From the NCBI GenBank assembly GCA_035605695.1, contig DATNGZ010000037.1, positions 20,150 through 84,149 of the forward strand: a stretch of DNA of 64,000 bases, read 5' to 3'. This stretch comes from VRUE01 sp035605695. Lineage in GTDB: Bacteria; Actinomycetota; Thermoleophilia; Solirubrobacterales; 70-9. Positions within the stretch are counted from its first letter, which is position 1. Each line of letters starts with the position of its first letter. Of the stretch, positions 14,835-23,833 are shown in pieces. Below the pieces are notes generated by a model, which saw only the letters and a program-made list of their open reading frames with translations, searched no databases and was not told where the DNA came from. Both the position numbers and the translations under genes were made by a program.

Positions 14835-15763
14835 TGGCGAAGGCGGGAGAAGCCGAGAAACTGGGGGCACAGCGCGACGGCGATTCGCCTGGCCGCGAGG
14901 TGACCCTGGTCGTGATCACCGGCCACTCCGGCGCCGGCAAGTCGGAAGCGATCGCCGCCTTCGAGGACAGCGGTTACTTCTGCGTCGACAACCTGCCGCC
15001 GCGGATGATCGGCAGCCTCGGTGAGCTCTTTCGCCACGAGGGCAGTGGCGTCGAGTGCGCCGCGGTCGTCTCCGACGTGCGCGGCGGCGACTACTTCGAC
15101 GATCTACTGCAGGTGCTTGACGATCTTGAGGCCGACGGGCTAAAACCGACCGTGCTCTTCCTCGAGGCCGACGAGGAGACACTGGTCGACCGCTACAAGG
15201 AGACCCGCCGTCGCCACCCGCTGGCGCCCGAAGGCCGCATCATCGACGGCATCCGCGCCGAGCGCGAGCTGCTGGCGCCGCTGCGCGAGCGGGCTGACAT
15301 GGTGATGGACACCGGCGACCTGACCGGCGGCATGCTGCGCCGCCGCATCGCTGAGGAAATGCTCGACGGTCATGAGAACGGCAAGATGGCGCTGACCCTG
15401 CTCACCTTCGGCTTCAAGAACGGGCCACCGCGCGATGCCGACCTCACCCTCGACGTGCGCTTTCTGCCCAACCCGCACTACGTCGATGATCTGCGGCCGC
15501 TGACCGGCCTCGACAAAAGGGTGCGCGAGTACGTCGAGGCCGGGACCCAGGCGGGCGAGTTCTACGGTCGTTTGCTGCCGCTGCTCGAGTTCCTCGTGCC
15601 GGCCTACGTCACCGAGGGCAAGAGTCACCTGACGATCGCGGTCGGCTGCACCGGCGGCCGCCACCGCTCGATCACCGTGGCGGACCGGATCGAGCGCGAG
15701 CTGTCCGGGCGAGACGACGTGATCGTCCACGTAAAGCACCGCGACACGGAGCCAGACGCCTGA
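14834..15763 (+). CDS. rapZ: RNase adapter RapZ (YvcJ-type nucleotide-binding protein)
   Basis: 309 residues. N-terminal P-loop VITGHSGAGKSEAI (about 27-40), FCVDNLPPRMI, then the C-terminal domain with LLTFGFKNGPP, DVRFLPNPHYV and VGCTGGRHRSITVADRI, which binds glucosamine-6-phosphate in E. coli RapZ. In actinobacteria it is normally followed by yvcK and whiA before gap. Here a hairpin and an ABC exporter follow instead. Translation is coupled to uvrC by a 1-nt overlap. The N-terminal 20 residues are an unconserved charged extension. Confidence 0.95.
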   Translation: MAKAGEAEKLGAQRDGDSPGREVTLVVITGHSGAGKSEAIAAFEDSGYFCVDNLPPRMIGSLGELFRHEGSGVECAAVVSDVRGGDYFDDLLQVLDDLEADGLKPTVLFLEADEETLVDRYKETRRRHPLAPEGRIIDGIRAERELLAPLRERADMVMDTGDLTGGMLRRRIAEEMLDGHENGKMALTLLTFGFKNGPPRDADLTLDVRFLPNPHYVDDLRPLTGLDKRVREYVEAGTQAGEFYGRLLPLLEFLVPAYVTEGKSHLTIAVGCTGGRHRSITVADRIERELSGRDDVIVHVKHRDTEPDA

Positions 15764-15771
15764 ACCACCGC

Positions 15772-15815
15772 CGACGGGCCTAAACGTGTCATATAGACAC
15801 GTTTTAGGCCCGTCG
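15772..15815 (+). terminator. Long hairpin after rapZ
   Basis: A 19-nt left arm (15772-15790) and 20-nt right arm (15796-15815) pair fully apart from one bulged A, with the loop ATATA. The inner AAACGTGTC/GACACGTTT is a perfect 9-bp repeat. There is no clean U-tract, so it is a terminator or mRNA-end structure rather than a textbook intrinsic terminator. It ends 21 nt before the next start. Confidence 0.6.
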
Positions 15816-15836
15816 CCCCCTAGAATCGCCGAGCCC

Positions 15837-16697
15837 TTGGCCGATCCCGTCATTTCTATTCGTGGTCTGCGCAAGAGCTATGGAGAGTTTGAGGCGGTTC
15901 GGGGCATCGACCTCGAGGTGCAGGCGGGTGAAGTCTTCGCCTTCCTCGGGCCCAACGGAGCGGGCAAGACGACGACGGTGGAGATTCTCGAGGGCTACCG
16001 CAAGCGCAGCGGGGGAGAGGTCTCGGTGCTGGGCGAGGACCCCCAGCACGGCGACCGCGCCTGGCGCGAGCGGATCGGCATCGTCCTGCAGAGCTGCCGA
16101 CTCGATCCCTATTTGACCGTTCGCGAGTCGCTCGGGCTCTACGCCGGCTACTACCGTGCACCGCGCCCGGTCGACGAGGTAGTCGAGCTGGTCGGTCTCG
16201 GCGGCAAGGCCGATGCCCGCGCCCGCAGCCTCTCCGGCGGCCAGCAGCGACGGCTCGACGTCGGCATGGCGCTGATTGGCGACCCCGAACTGCTCTTTCT
16301 CGACGAGCCGACCACCGGCTTCGACCCCTCGGCGCGGCGCCAGGCCTGGGAGACGATCGCCGGCCTGCGCGACCTCGGCAAGACGGTCTTCCTCACCACC
16401 CACTACATGGACGAGGCCCAGCGCCTCGCCGACCGGGTGACGATCATCTCGCGCGGCAAGGTGGTGGCTAGCGGCACCCCGGACGACCTCGGCCACCGCG
16501 AGAGCCTGCCGACGACGATCAGTTACCGGCTCAGCGGCGAGGAGGTCTCGGTCGAGACGACAACCCCGGTCACCGACCTTCACGAGCTGACCGGTCGCGC
16601 GGTCGAGCAGGGGTTGGAGCTGGAGGGGTTGGAAGTGACGAGGCCGAACCTCGAGGACGTCTACCTCTCGCTCACCGCGGAGGGGGAGGAAGAGTGA
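15837..16697 (+). CDS. ABC exporter ATP-binding subunit (DrrA/CcmA-like)
   Basis: 286 residues from TTG 15837. Walker A GPNGAGKTTTVEIL, Q-loop VLQSCRLDPYLTV, signature SLSGGQQRRLDV, Walker B ELLFLDEPTTGFDP and H-loop LTTHYMDEA are all present. The C-terminal part has the DUF4162-like tail of drug/lipid exporters. GTG 15786 is rejected because it lies inside the hairpin. TTG follows TAGAAT (15821-15826) by 10 nt. The stop overlaps the permease GTG. Substrate unknown. Confidence 0.9.
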   Translation: MADPVISIRGLRKSYGEFEAVRGIDLEVQAGEVFAFLGPNGAGKTTTVEILEGYRKRSGGEVSVLGEDPQHGDRAWRERIGIVLQSCRLDPYLTVRESLGLYAGYYRAPRPVDEVVELVGLGGKADARARSLSGGQQRRLDVGMALIGDPELLFLDEPTTGFDPSARRQAWETIAGLRDLGKTVFLTTHYMDEAQRLADRVTIISRGKVVASGTPDDLGHRESLPTTISYRLSGEEVSVETTTPVTDLHELTGRAVEQGLELEGLEVTRPNLEDVYLSLTAEGEEE

Positions 16698-17467
16698 ACG
16701 GCTTCGCCCTCTTTGCCCACCAGTTCCGCTACGACCAGAAGGCCTTCTGGCGCAATCCCGCCTCGGTCTTCTTCACCGTGATGTTCCCGGTCGTCCTGCT
16801 GCTGATCTTCGCCACCGTCTTCGGCGATCAGACCGTCGACGTGCGGGGCGGGATCAAGACCACCGCGTACTATGTGCCTGCGATCATCACCCTGGCGGTG
16901 ATCTCAGCGACGATGCAGTCACTGGCGATGTCGTTGGTGATCGCTCGCGAGGACGGGCGGCTAAAGCGTGGCCGCGGCACGCCGATGCCGGCCTGGGTCT
17001 TCATCGCCGGCCGCGTCGGCAACTCAGCCGTGGTGGCCTTGCTGATGCTGGCGCTGCTGGCCCTGATCGGCCGCGTCCTCTATGGCGTCGCGATCCCCTG
17101 GGACCAAATGCCGCAGATCGTCGTCACCCTGCTGATCGGCGCCGCGGCCTTCTGCTGTCTCGGCATCGCGCTGACGGCGGCGATCCCCTCGCAGGACGCG
17201 GCAGCGCCGATCGTCAACGCGCTGTTGCTGCCGCTCTATTTCCTCTCCGGCGTCTTCATCCCCGACGATCAGCTGCCCAGCGGGGTCATCCACTTCGCCG
17301 ACATCTTCCCGATCCGCCATTTCTTCGAGGCTTTCTTTGACGTCTACGACCCCGGTAGCGGCGGGGCGAGCCTGCAGTGGGGCAATCTTGCCGTGGTCGC
17401 GATCTGGGGCGTGGCCGGTCTGCTCCTGGCGATTCGCTTCTTCCGCTGGACCCCGCGCGGCGGCTGA
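16694..17467 (+). CDS. ABC-2 type permease
   Basis: 257 residues with six hydrophobic segments. It starts FALFAHQFRYDQKAFWRNPASVFFTVMFPVVLLLIF, the usual ABC2_membrane opening. LPLYFLSGVFIPDDQLP is the typical fourth-to-fifth helix motif of DrrB/YadH-type exporters. It forms the channel for the ATPase encoded just upstream (GTGA overlap). The pair occupies the place where yvcK and whiA are expected. Confidence 0.9.
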   Translation: MNGFALFAHQFRYDQKAFWRNPASVFFTVMFPVVLLLIFATVFGDQTVDVRGGIKTTAYYVPAIITLAVISATMQSLAMSLVIAREDGRLKRGRGTPMPAWVFIAGRVGNSAVVALLMLALLALIGRVLYGVAIPWDQMPQIVVTLLIGAAAFCCLGIALTAAIPSQDAAAPIVNALLLPLYFLSGVFIPDDQLPSGVIHFADIFPIRHFFEAFFDVYDPGSGGASLQWGNLAVVAIWGVAGLLLAIRFFRWTPRGG

Positions 17468-17497
17468 TCCGCTCGCCCCTATAGCCTCCTGGTTCGA

Positions 17498-17860
17498 ATG
17501 TTGCATCACGTTCTACTGGAGGTCTCTGACCTTGAGCGGAGCGCGTCGTTTTACGACTCGCTGCTCGCGCCCCTCGGCTGGCGGCGCCATTTCGAGGAGG
17601 ACGAAACGATCGGCTGGGGCATCGCCAAACCAGTCTTTTTCATCGCCTCCCATCACGAGCCCAAGGCCGGCTTCGGCCTGCTCAGCTTTTCCGGACTCGG
17701 GATCGTCGCCGTCAAGGCCGCCTGGGAAGGCGGCATGAACGCGGGCGGCACCAAGGTCTCCGAGCCGGGCGAGCGCCGCTCGTACGGCTCCGGCTCCTAC
17801 TCGGCTTTCCTCAAGGACCCCGACGGGTACGAGATCGAGATCACGATCGGGACCGACTAG
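17498..17860 (+). CDS. VOC-superfamily (glyoxalase/bleomycin-resistance-like) protein
   Basis: 120 residues, one VOC unit. LHHVLLEVSDLERSASFYDSLL gives the first metal His. FLKDPDGYEIEITIG gives the C-terminal Glu. Members are metal-dependent dioxygenases, lyases or drug-binding proteins, and this subgroup is uncharacterised. The GTG/ATG choice is settled by the conserved start MLHHV. A TATAGC hexamer lies 12 nt upstream. Confidence 0.88.
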   Translation: MLHHVLLEVSDLERSASFYDSLLAPLGWRRHFEEDETIGWGIAKPVFFIASHHEPKAGFGLLSFSGLGIVAVKAAWEGGMNAGGTKVSEPGERRSYGSGSYSAFLKDPDGYEIEITIGTD

Positions 17861-17937
17861 TCGGACGCGACGGCCGCCAGGCGGCGTTGCTCCATAACAT
17901 CGGCACATCCCCAATAACTCCCAGGAGGGTTGACTCA

Positions 17938-18942
<1,005 letters not shown>

Positions 18943-18961
18943 TCCCGTCCGGGACGGAGCT

Positions 18962-20149
18962 GTGAGCTTCTCCAAGGCAAGCGTCCGCGACGCCGAGGTT
19001 GAGGGCAAGCGGGTCCTGGTCCGGGTCGATTTCAACGTCCCGCTCGACGACGGCCTGGTCAGCGATGACACCCGCATCCGCGCTGCGCTGCCGACCATCG
19101 CTCTGCTGCGCGAGCGCGGCGCGTCCCTGGTCCTCGTCTCGCACCTCGGCCGTCCCAAGGGCAAGGTCGATCCGGCGCTCTCGATGACGCCGGTGGGGGA
19201 GCGACTTGCTGAGTTGATCGGCGCCGAGGTCAAGCAGGCCCCCGCCGTGGGCGGCAAGGAGGTCGAGGCGATGGCCGGTGACCTCGGCTCTGGGGAAGTA
19301 ATGCTGCTGGAGAACGTCCGCTATGAGGCGGGTGAGACCGAGAACGACGCGGCGCTCGCCGCGGGCCTCGCCAAGTTGGCCGACGTCTACGTCAACGACG
19401 CTTTCGGCGCCGCCCACCGCGCCCACGCCAGCACTGCCGGCGTGGCGGCCCTGCTACCCGGTTACGCGGGGCTGCTGCTTGAGCGCGAGGTGAGCGAACT
19501 GACCCGGGTGGTTGATTCCCCGCAGCGTCCTCTGGTCGTCGTCCTTGGCGGCGCCAAGGTGACCGACAAGGTCGGCGTGATCGATCGCTTCCTCGAGCTC
19601 GCCGACGAGATCCTGATCGGCGGCGCGATGTGCTTCAGCTTCTTCCGCGCCCAGGGCATTGCGACCGGCAACTCGCTGGTCGAGGAGGAGGGCGTGACCC
19701 TGGCGGTGGAGGCCCTCGAGCGGGCCGAGTCCTCCGATTGTGAGCTGCGACTCCCGGTCGACCTAGTGCTCGGCGAGCGTTTCGCCGCCGACGCCGAGCC
19801 GCGCGAGAGCGACGGGGTGGAGGTGCCGGATGGCTGGATGGGGCTTGACGTCGGGCCGCGGACCGCGCGGGCCTACGCCGAGGTGATCGCCGCGGCCGGC
19901 ACCGTGCTCTGGAACGGCCCGATGGGCGCTTTCGAGCTGGCGCCGTTCGCCGCCGGCACTCGCGCCGTCGCCGAGGCTGTCGCCAAGGCCCCGGGGACGA
20001 CCGTGATTGGCGGCGGCGACTCAGTCGCTGCCCTGCAGCAGTTTGGACTCGGTGACAAAGTGGATTGGCTCTCGACCGGAGGAGGAGCATCGTTGGAGCT
20101 CTTGGAGGGAAAGAAGCTGCCCGGAGTGGAGGCACTCTCAGATGCCTAG
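18962..20149 (+). CDS. pgk: Phosphoglycerate kinase
   Basis: 395 residues. VLVRVDFNVPLDDGLV, LVSHLGRPKGK, VYVNDAFGAAHRAHAS, LVVVLGGAKVTDKVGVI, and GGGDSVAALQQFGL with STGGGASLELLEGKKLPG at the C-terminus. It makes ATP and 3-phosphoglycerate from 1,3-bisphosphoglycerate. The GTG start follows gap by 19 nt with a GGAG ribosome site. Its last 8 nt overlap tpiA. Confidence 0.97.
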   Translation: MSFSKASVRDAEVEGKRVLVRVDFNVPLDDGLVSDDTRIRAALPTIALLRERGASLVLVSHLGRPKGKVDPALSMTPVGERLAELIGAEVKQAPAVGGKEVEAMAGDLGSGEVMLLENVRYEAGETENDAALAAGLAKLADVYVNDAFGAAHRAHASTAGVAALLPGYAGLLLEREVSELTRVVDSPQRPLVVVLGGAKVTDKVGVIDRFLELADEILIGGAMCFSFFRAQGIATGNSLVEEEGVTLAVEALERAESSDCELRLPVDLVLGERFAADAEPRESDGVEVPDGWMGLDVGPRTARAYAEVIAAAGTVLWNGPMGAFELAPFAAGTRAVAEAVAKAPGTTVIGGGDSVAALQQFGLGDKVDWLSTGGGASLELLEGKKLPGVEALSDA

Positions 20150-20891
20150 CCGCACGCCATACATCGCCGCCAACTGGAAGATGCATAAGACCGGCGCCGA
20201 GGCGGGGCAGTTCGTCGACGCGCTGCTGCCGCAGATCGCGGCGACGCAGAGCGACGTGGTGATCTGCCCGCCGTTTACGGCTTTGACCGCCGTGGTCGAG
20301 CGCCGCTACGGCACCGCGGTCAAGGTCGCTGCCCAGAACATGCACGAGGAGGACTCGGGCGCCTTCACCGGCGAGGTCTCGGCGCCGATGCTGGTCGAGC
20401 TCGACGTCGAGGCAGTCGTCCTCGGCCACTCCGAGCGCCGCCAGCTCTTCGGTGAGACCGATGAGGCGCTGGCGCGCAAGGTGCCCGCCGCCCTCGCCGC
20501 CGGGCTGGAGCCAATCCTCTGCGTCGGCGAGACCGAGGAGGCGCGCGACGCCGAACAGACCGAGGCGGTGCTCGAGCGCCAGCTGCAGGCCGATCTGGCT
20601 GCGGTCGAGGGCGCCCGGCTGGGCGAGATCGTGATCGCCTACGAGCCGATCTGGGCGATCGGCACCGGCCGCACCGCGACGCCGGAGCAGGCCCAGGAAG
20701 CATGCGCCTTCATCCGCGACCTGCTGCGCCAGCGTGGCGCAGCCGCCGACGAGGTCCGCATCCTCTACGGCGGCTCTGTCAAGCCGGGAAACGCGGCGGA
20801 GCTGCTCGGCCAGGCCGACATCGACGGCGCCCTGGTCGGCGGTGCCAGTCTCGATCCAGCCGACTTCGCCGCGATCGTCGCCGCGGCATGA
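20142..20891 (+). CDS. tpiA: Triosephosphate isomerase
   Basis: 249 residues. IAANWKMHKTG with the active-site Lys, VVLGHSERRQLF with the catalytic His, VIAYEPIWAIGTGRTATPEQ with the catalytic Glu, and YGGSVKPGNAAELL. It interconverts dihydroxyacetone phosphate and GAP. The ATG lies inside the 3' end of pgk (8-nt overlap). Upstream in-frame residues are shadow of pgk. Confidence 0.97.
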   Translation: MPSRTPYIAANWKMHKTGAEAGQFVDALLPQIAATQSDVVICPPFTALTAVVERRYGTAVKVAAQNMHEEDSGAFTGEVSAPMLVELDVEAVVLGHSERRQLFGETDEALARKVPAALAAGLEPILCVGETEEARDAEQTEAVLERQLQADLAAVEGARLGEIVIAYEPIWAIGTGRTATPEQAQEACAFIRDLLRQRGAAADEVRILYGGSVKPGNAAELLGQADIDGALVGGASLDPADFAAIVAAA

Positions 20892-20892
20892 T

Positions 20893-20941
20893 CTTCCGGT
20901 GCGCTTTTTGGACCCAGGCGGTACATAAGGACTACCGGAAG
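20893..20941 (+). promoter_or_regulatory. Inverted repeat covering the gpmI ribosome site
   Basis: CTTCCGGT (20893-20900) pairs perfectly with ACCGGAAG (20934-20941). The right arm is part of the GGAAGGA ribosome-binding site of gpmI (ATG 20947). Pairing would hide the site. This could tune gpmI relative to tpiA or could simply mark an mRNA end. Confidence 0.4.
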
Positions 20942-20946
20942 GACGG

Positions 20947-22461
20947 ATGTTGACTTTCCCCTCGCTTGCGCTGGTCATTCTCGACGGCTGGGGCCTGGCC
21001 GAGCCCGGTCCCGGCAATGCGATCTCGCTCGCCCAGACGCCCGTCTTCGACCGCCTCTGGGATGGCTTTCCCCACACTCAGCTCTCGGCCCAGGGACGCG
21101 ACGTCGGCCTTCCAGACGGCCAGATGGGTAACTCCGAGGTCGGCCACCTCAACCTCGGCGCCGGCACGATCGTCAAACAGGACCTGGCCCGGATCGACGA
21201 CGCGATCGCCGACGGCAGCTTCTTCGAGAATGAGGCTTTGCTCGCCGCCTGCGAGCGTGCCCGCAACAGCCCCCGCGGCCGCCTGCACCTGCTCGGCCTT
21301 GTCTCCGACGGCGGCGTGCACTCCGGTTGGGAGCACATCGAGGCGACGATCGAGCTGGCCTCCCAGGAGGGCGTCCCCGACGTCGTCTTCCATGCCTTTA
21401 CCGATGGTCGCGACACGCTGCCGCACGGCGGCCGCGGTTACGTCCACGAGCTCGAGCGCTGGCTGCGCCACGCCGGCCGCATCGGCACCGTCAGCGGCCG
21501 CTACTACGCGATGGACCGCGACACCCGCTGGGAGCGGACCAAGCTTGCCTACGACGCGATCGTCCATGCCGAGGGTTTGCGCGCGGCGAGCAGCGAGGAG
21601 GCGATTGAGCTTTCCTACGAGCGCGGCGAGACCGACGAGTTCGTCAAGCCGACCGTGATCGGCGATTACGACGGCGTCGCGGCCGGCGACGTTGGCATCT
21701 TCATTAACTTCCGCCCCGACCGAGCGCGCGAGATGACCCTCGCCCTGTCCGAGCCCGACTTCGACGAGTTCTCGCGCGCCGGCGGCCCGCTGCTCGAGCT
21801 GACCACGATGACCGTCTACCGCAAGGGCTGGGCCTACCCGGTCGCCTTTCCCGAGGCGCGGCCGAAGACGACCCTGGCGGAGACGATCTCTGAGGTAGGC
21901 GGGCGCCAGCTGCACGTCGCCGAGACCGAGAAGTATGCCCACGTCACCTACTTCTTCAACGGCGGTCGCGAGCAGGCGTGGGAGGGCGAGGAGCGCCACC
22001 TGGTCGACTCGCCCCGCGACGTGCCGACCTACGACCACAAGCCCGAGATGAGCGCCCGCGCCGCCGCCGAGACCTTCGTCAGCCACTGGGCGGCGAATGA
22101 CTACCGCTTCGGCATCATCAACTTCGCCAACCCCGACATGGTCGGCCACACCGGCGTGATCCCGGCCGCCGTCGCCGCGGTTGAGGAGGTCGACGACTGT
22201 CTAGGCGACGTGATCGAGGAGGTGACGTCGAAGGGCGGCGCTTGCATCGTCACCGCTGACCACGGCAACTGCGACCACATGTTGGAGCCCGATGGCTCGC
22301 CCAACACCGCGCACTCGCTCAACCCGGTGCCGCTGATCGTCACCGCCGAGGGACTGACCCTGCGCGACGGCGGCATCCTCGCCGACGTCGCCCCAACCGC
22401 CCTGGAGCTACTCGGCATATCCCAGCCCGACGCGATGACCGGCCACTCGCTGATCAACTGA
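20947..22461 (+). CDS. gpmI: 2,3-bisphosphoglycerate-independent phosphoglycerate mutase
   Basis: 504 residues. VILDGWGL with the metal Asp, DGQMGNSEVGHLNLGAG with the catalytic Ser, the iPGM insert with FTDGRDTLPHGG and GRYYAMDRDTRWERT, then NFANPDMVGHTG and VTADHGNCDHM as metal ligands. Interconverts 3- and 2-phosphoglycerate, Mn-dependent. Last gene of the glycolytic operon, 55 nt after tpiA. In many actinobacteria secG follows tpiA at this place, but none is seen here. Confidence 0.96.
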   Translation: MLTFPSLALVILDGWGLAEPGPGNAISLAQTPVFDRLWDGFPHTQLSAQGRDVGLPDGQMGNSEVGHLNLGAGTIVKQDLARIDDAIADGSFFENEALLAACERARNSPRGRLHLLGLVSDGGVHSGWEHIEATIELASQEGVPDVVFHAFTDGRDTLPHGGRGYVHELERWLRHAGRIGTVSGRYYAMDRDTRWERTKLAYDAIVHAEGLRAASSEEAIELSYERGETDEFVKPTVIGDYDGVAAGDVGIFINFRPDRAREMTLALSEPDFDEFSRAGGPLLELTTMTVYRKGWAYPVAFPEARPKTTLAETISEVGGRQLHVAETEKYAHVTYFFNGGREQAWEGEERHLVDSPRDVPTYDHKPEMSARAAAETFVSHWAANDYRFGIINFANPDMVGHTGVIPAAVAAVEEVDDCLGDVIEEVTSKGGACIVTADHGNCDHMLEPDGSPNTAHSLNPVPLIVTAEGLTLRDGGILADVAPTALELLGISQPDAMTGHSLIN

Positions 22462-22498
22462 ACGTGCATATGCCCCGTATAGCGTGGTAAATGCACGT
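22462..22498. repeat. Inverted repeat between gpmI and tgt
   Basis: ACGTGCAT (22462-22469) and ATGCACGT (22491-22498) are perfect 8-bp arms starting on the first base after the gpmI stop codon. The 21-nt interior contains TATAGC. It may be an mRNA-end hairpin or an operator at the tgt promoter. Confidence 0.4.
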
Positions 22499-22506
22499 CG
22501 CGTCCG

Positions 22507-23712
22507 ATGAGAAACGAGCCGGAGAGACTTAGCTTTGAGGTCGTCGCGCGGGATGGGGGTGCCCGGACGGGTGTCTTGCGGACGGCGCACGGGCCCGTCC
22601 ACACGCCGGCGTTTATTCCGCTGGCGACGAAAGGGACGGTGCGCGGCCTCGAAGCTCGTGAGGTAGCCGAACTCGGCTACGAGATGGTGCTGGGGAACAC
22701 ATACCACCTGTTCGTCTCGCCGGGGCCGGAGCGGATTGCCAGGGCTGGGGGGCTGCACGGGTTCATGGGGTGGGAGCGGGCGCTGATCACCGACTCAGGC
22801 GGGTTCCAGGTGTTTTCGCTCGCGCACGGCGGCGTGGCGAACGAGGTGAAGGGAAGTGGGCGCCAGGGTGGCGCCCACGGCTCGGTGGTCTCGATCAAGG
22901 AGGAGGGAGTCCACTTCCGTTCCTACCGCGACGGGGCGGAGCTGTTCATCTCACCCGAGGTATCGATGCAGGTGCAGGCGGCGCTCGGCTCTGACATCGC
23001 GCTGGTCTTCGACGAGTGCACGCCGTTTCACGCCGACCGCGAGTACACCGCGCGCTCGACCGAGCGCACCCACCGCTGGCTCGACCGCTGCCTCGCCTGG
23101 CACGACGAGAACGGGCCCGAGCGCCAGGCGGTGTTCGGAATCGTCCAGGGTGGCGTCCACGAGGATCTGCGTCGGGAATCGGCCGATTACATCGCGGCGA
23201 CGGGCGTCGACGGCCTCGCGATCGGCGGCACCCTCGGTCGCGACAAGGCGGAGATGCGCGAGGTGCTGGCGATGACCACGCCGATGCTGCCCGAGGCCGC
23301 ACCGAAGCACCTGCTCGGAATCGGCGAGGTCGACGACCTGCTGGCCGGCATCGCCCTCGGCCTCGACGTCTTCGACTGCGCCGTTCCCACCCGCCTCGCC
23401 CGCCACGGCGTCGCCCTGGCGCCGAACCCGGACAACCGCTTCCGCCTCGACCTGCGCAAGTCCGGCCACGAGGGCGATCGCAACCCCCTGGTTGACGGTT
23501 GCCCTTGCCCCGCCTGTCAGCACCACGACCGCGACTACATCAGTTACCTCTCAAGGGCCGAGGAGCTAACCGCGGTCCGCCTCCTCTGCCTTCACAACCT
23601 CACTTACTTGCAGGAGCTAATGACAAACGCGCGAGCCGCCATCGCGGCCGAAAGCTTCAGCAGCTACTCAACCGCCGTCATGAATGGCGCATCCCCCTGG
23701 GCGGCTGATTGA
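22507..23712 (+). CDS. tgt: tRNA-guanine (queuine/preQ1) transglycosylase
   Basis: 401 residues. FIPLATKGTVRGL, GNTYHLFVSPG, LITDSGGFQVFSLAHGG with the catalytic Asp, VFGIVQGGVHEDLR, GLAIGG, FDCAVPTRLARHG, and the zinc site CPCPACQHHDRDYISYL. It exchanges G34 for a queuosine precursor in GUN-anticodon tRNAs. No ribosome site precedes the ATG. Standard length. It converges on the kinase gene across a long inverted repeat. Confidence 0.95.
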   Translation: MRNEPERLSFEVVARDGGARTGVLRTAHGPVHTPAFIPLATKGTVRGLEAREVAELGYEMVLGNTYHLFVSPGPERIARAGGLHGFMGWERALITDSGGFQVFSLAHGGVANEVKGSGRQGGAHGSVVSIKEEGVHFRSYRDGAELFISPEVSMQVQAALGSDIALVFDECTPFHADREYTARSTERTHRWLDRCLAWHDENGPERQAVFGIVQGGVHEDLRRESADYIAATGVDGLAIGGTLGRDKAEMREVLAMTTPMLPEAAPKHLLGIGEVDDLLAGIALGLDVFDCAVPTRLARHGVALAPNPDNRFRLDLRKSGHEGDRNPLVDGCPCPACQHHDRDYISYLSRAEELTAVRLLCLHNLTYLQELMTNARAAIAAESFSSYSTAVMNGASPWAAD

Positions 23713-23822
23713 GGGGGTTGGGCACCCCTCCGAACGGCTTGTGCCTTTTCGGCGATCCAACTGCGGCCAGCCGATCGCTCTCCACCGAAAAAGTTGAGAG
23801 AGGAGAGGTGCCCAACCCCCTC
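23711..23822. repeat. 112-nt inverted-repeat element between convergent genes
   Basis: The 21-nt arms 23711-23731 and 23802-23822 match at 20 of 21 positions (core GTTGGGCACC/GGTGCCCAAC). An inner CTTTTCGG/CCGAAAAG pair lies within the 70-nt interior. It starts at the tgt stop codon and ends 12 nt short of the kinase stop. It looks like a bidirectional terminator or a small palindromic element. Confidence 0.55.
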
Positions 23823-23833
23823 CAACCACCCCG

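Noticed and set aside
15786..15836. Upstream GTG extension of the ABC ATPase gene
   Set aside because: The extension would begin inside the loop side of a long hairpin and add residues unlike the family. TTG 15837 follows a TAGAAT element.
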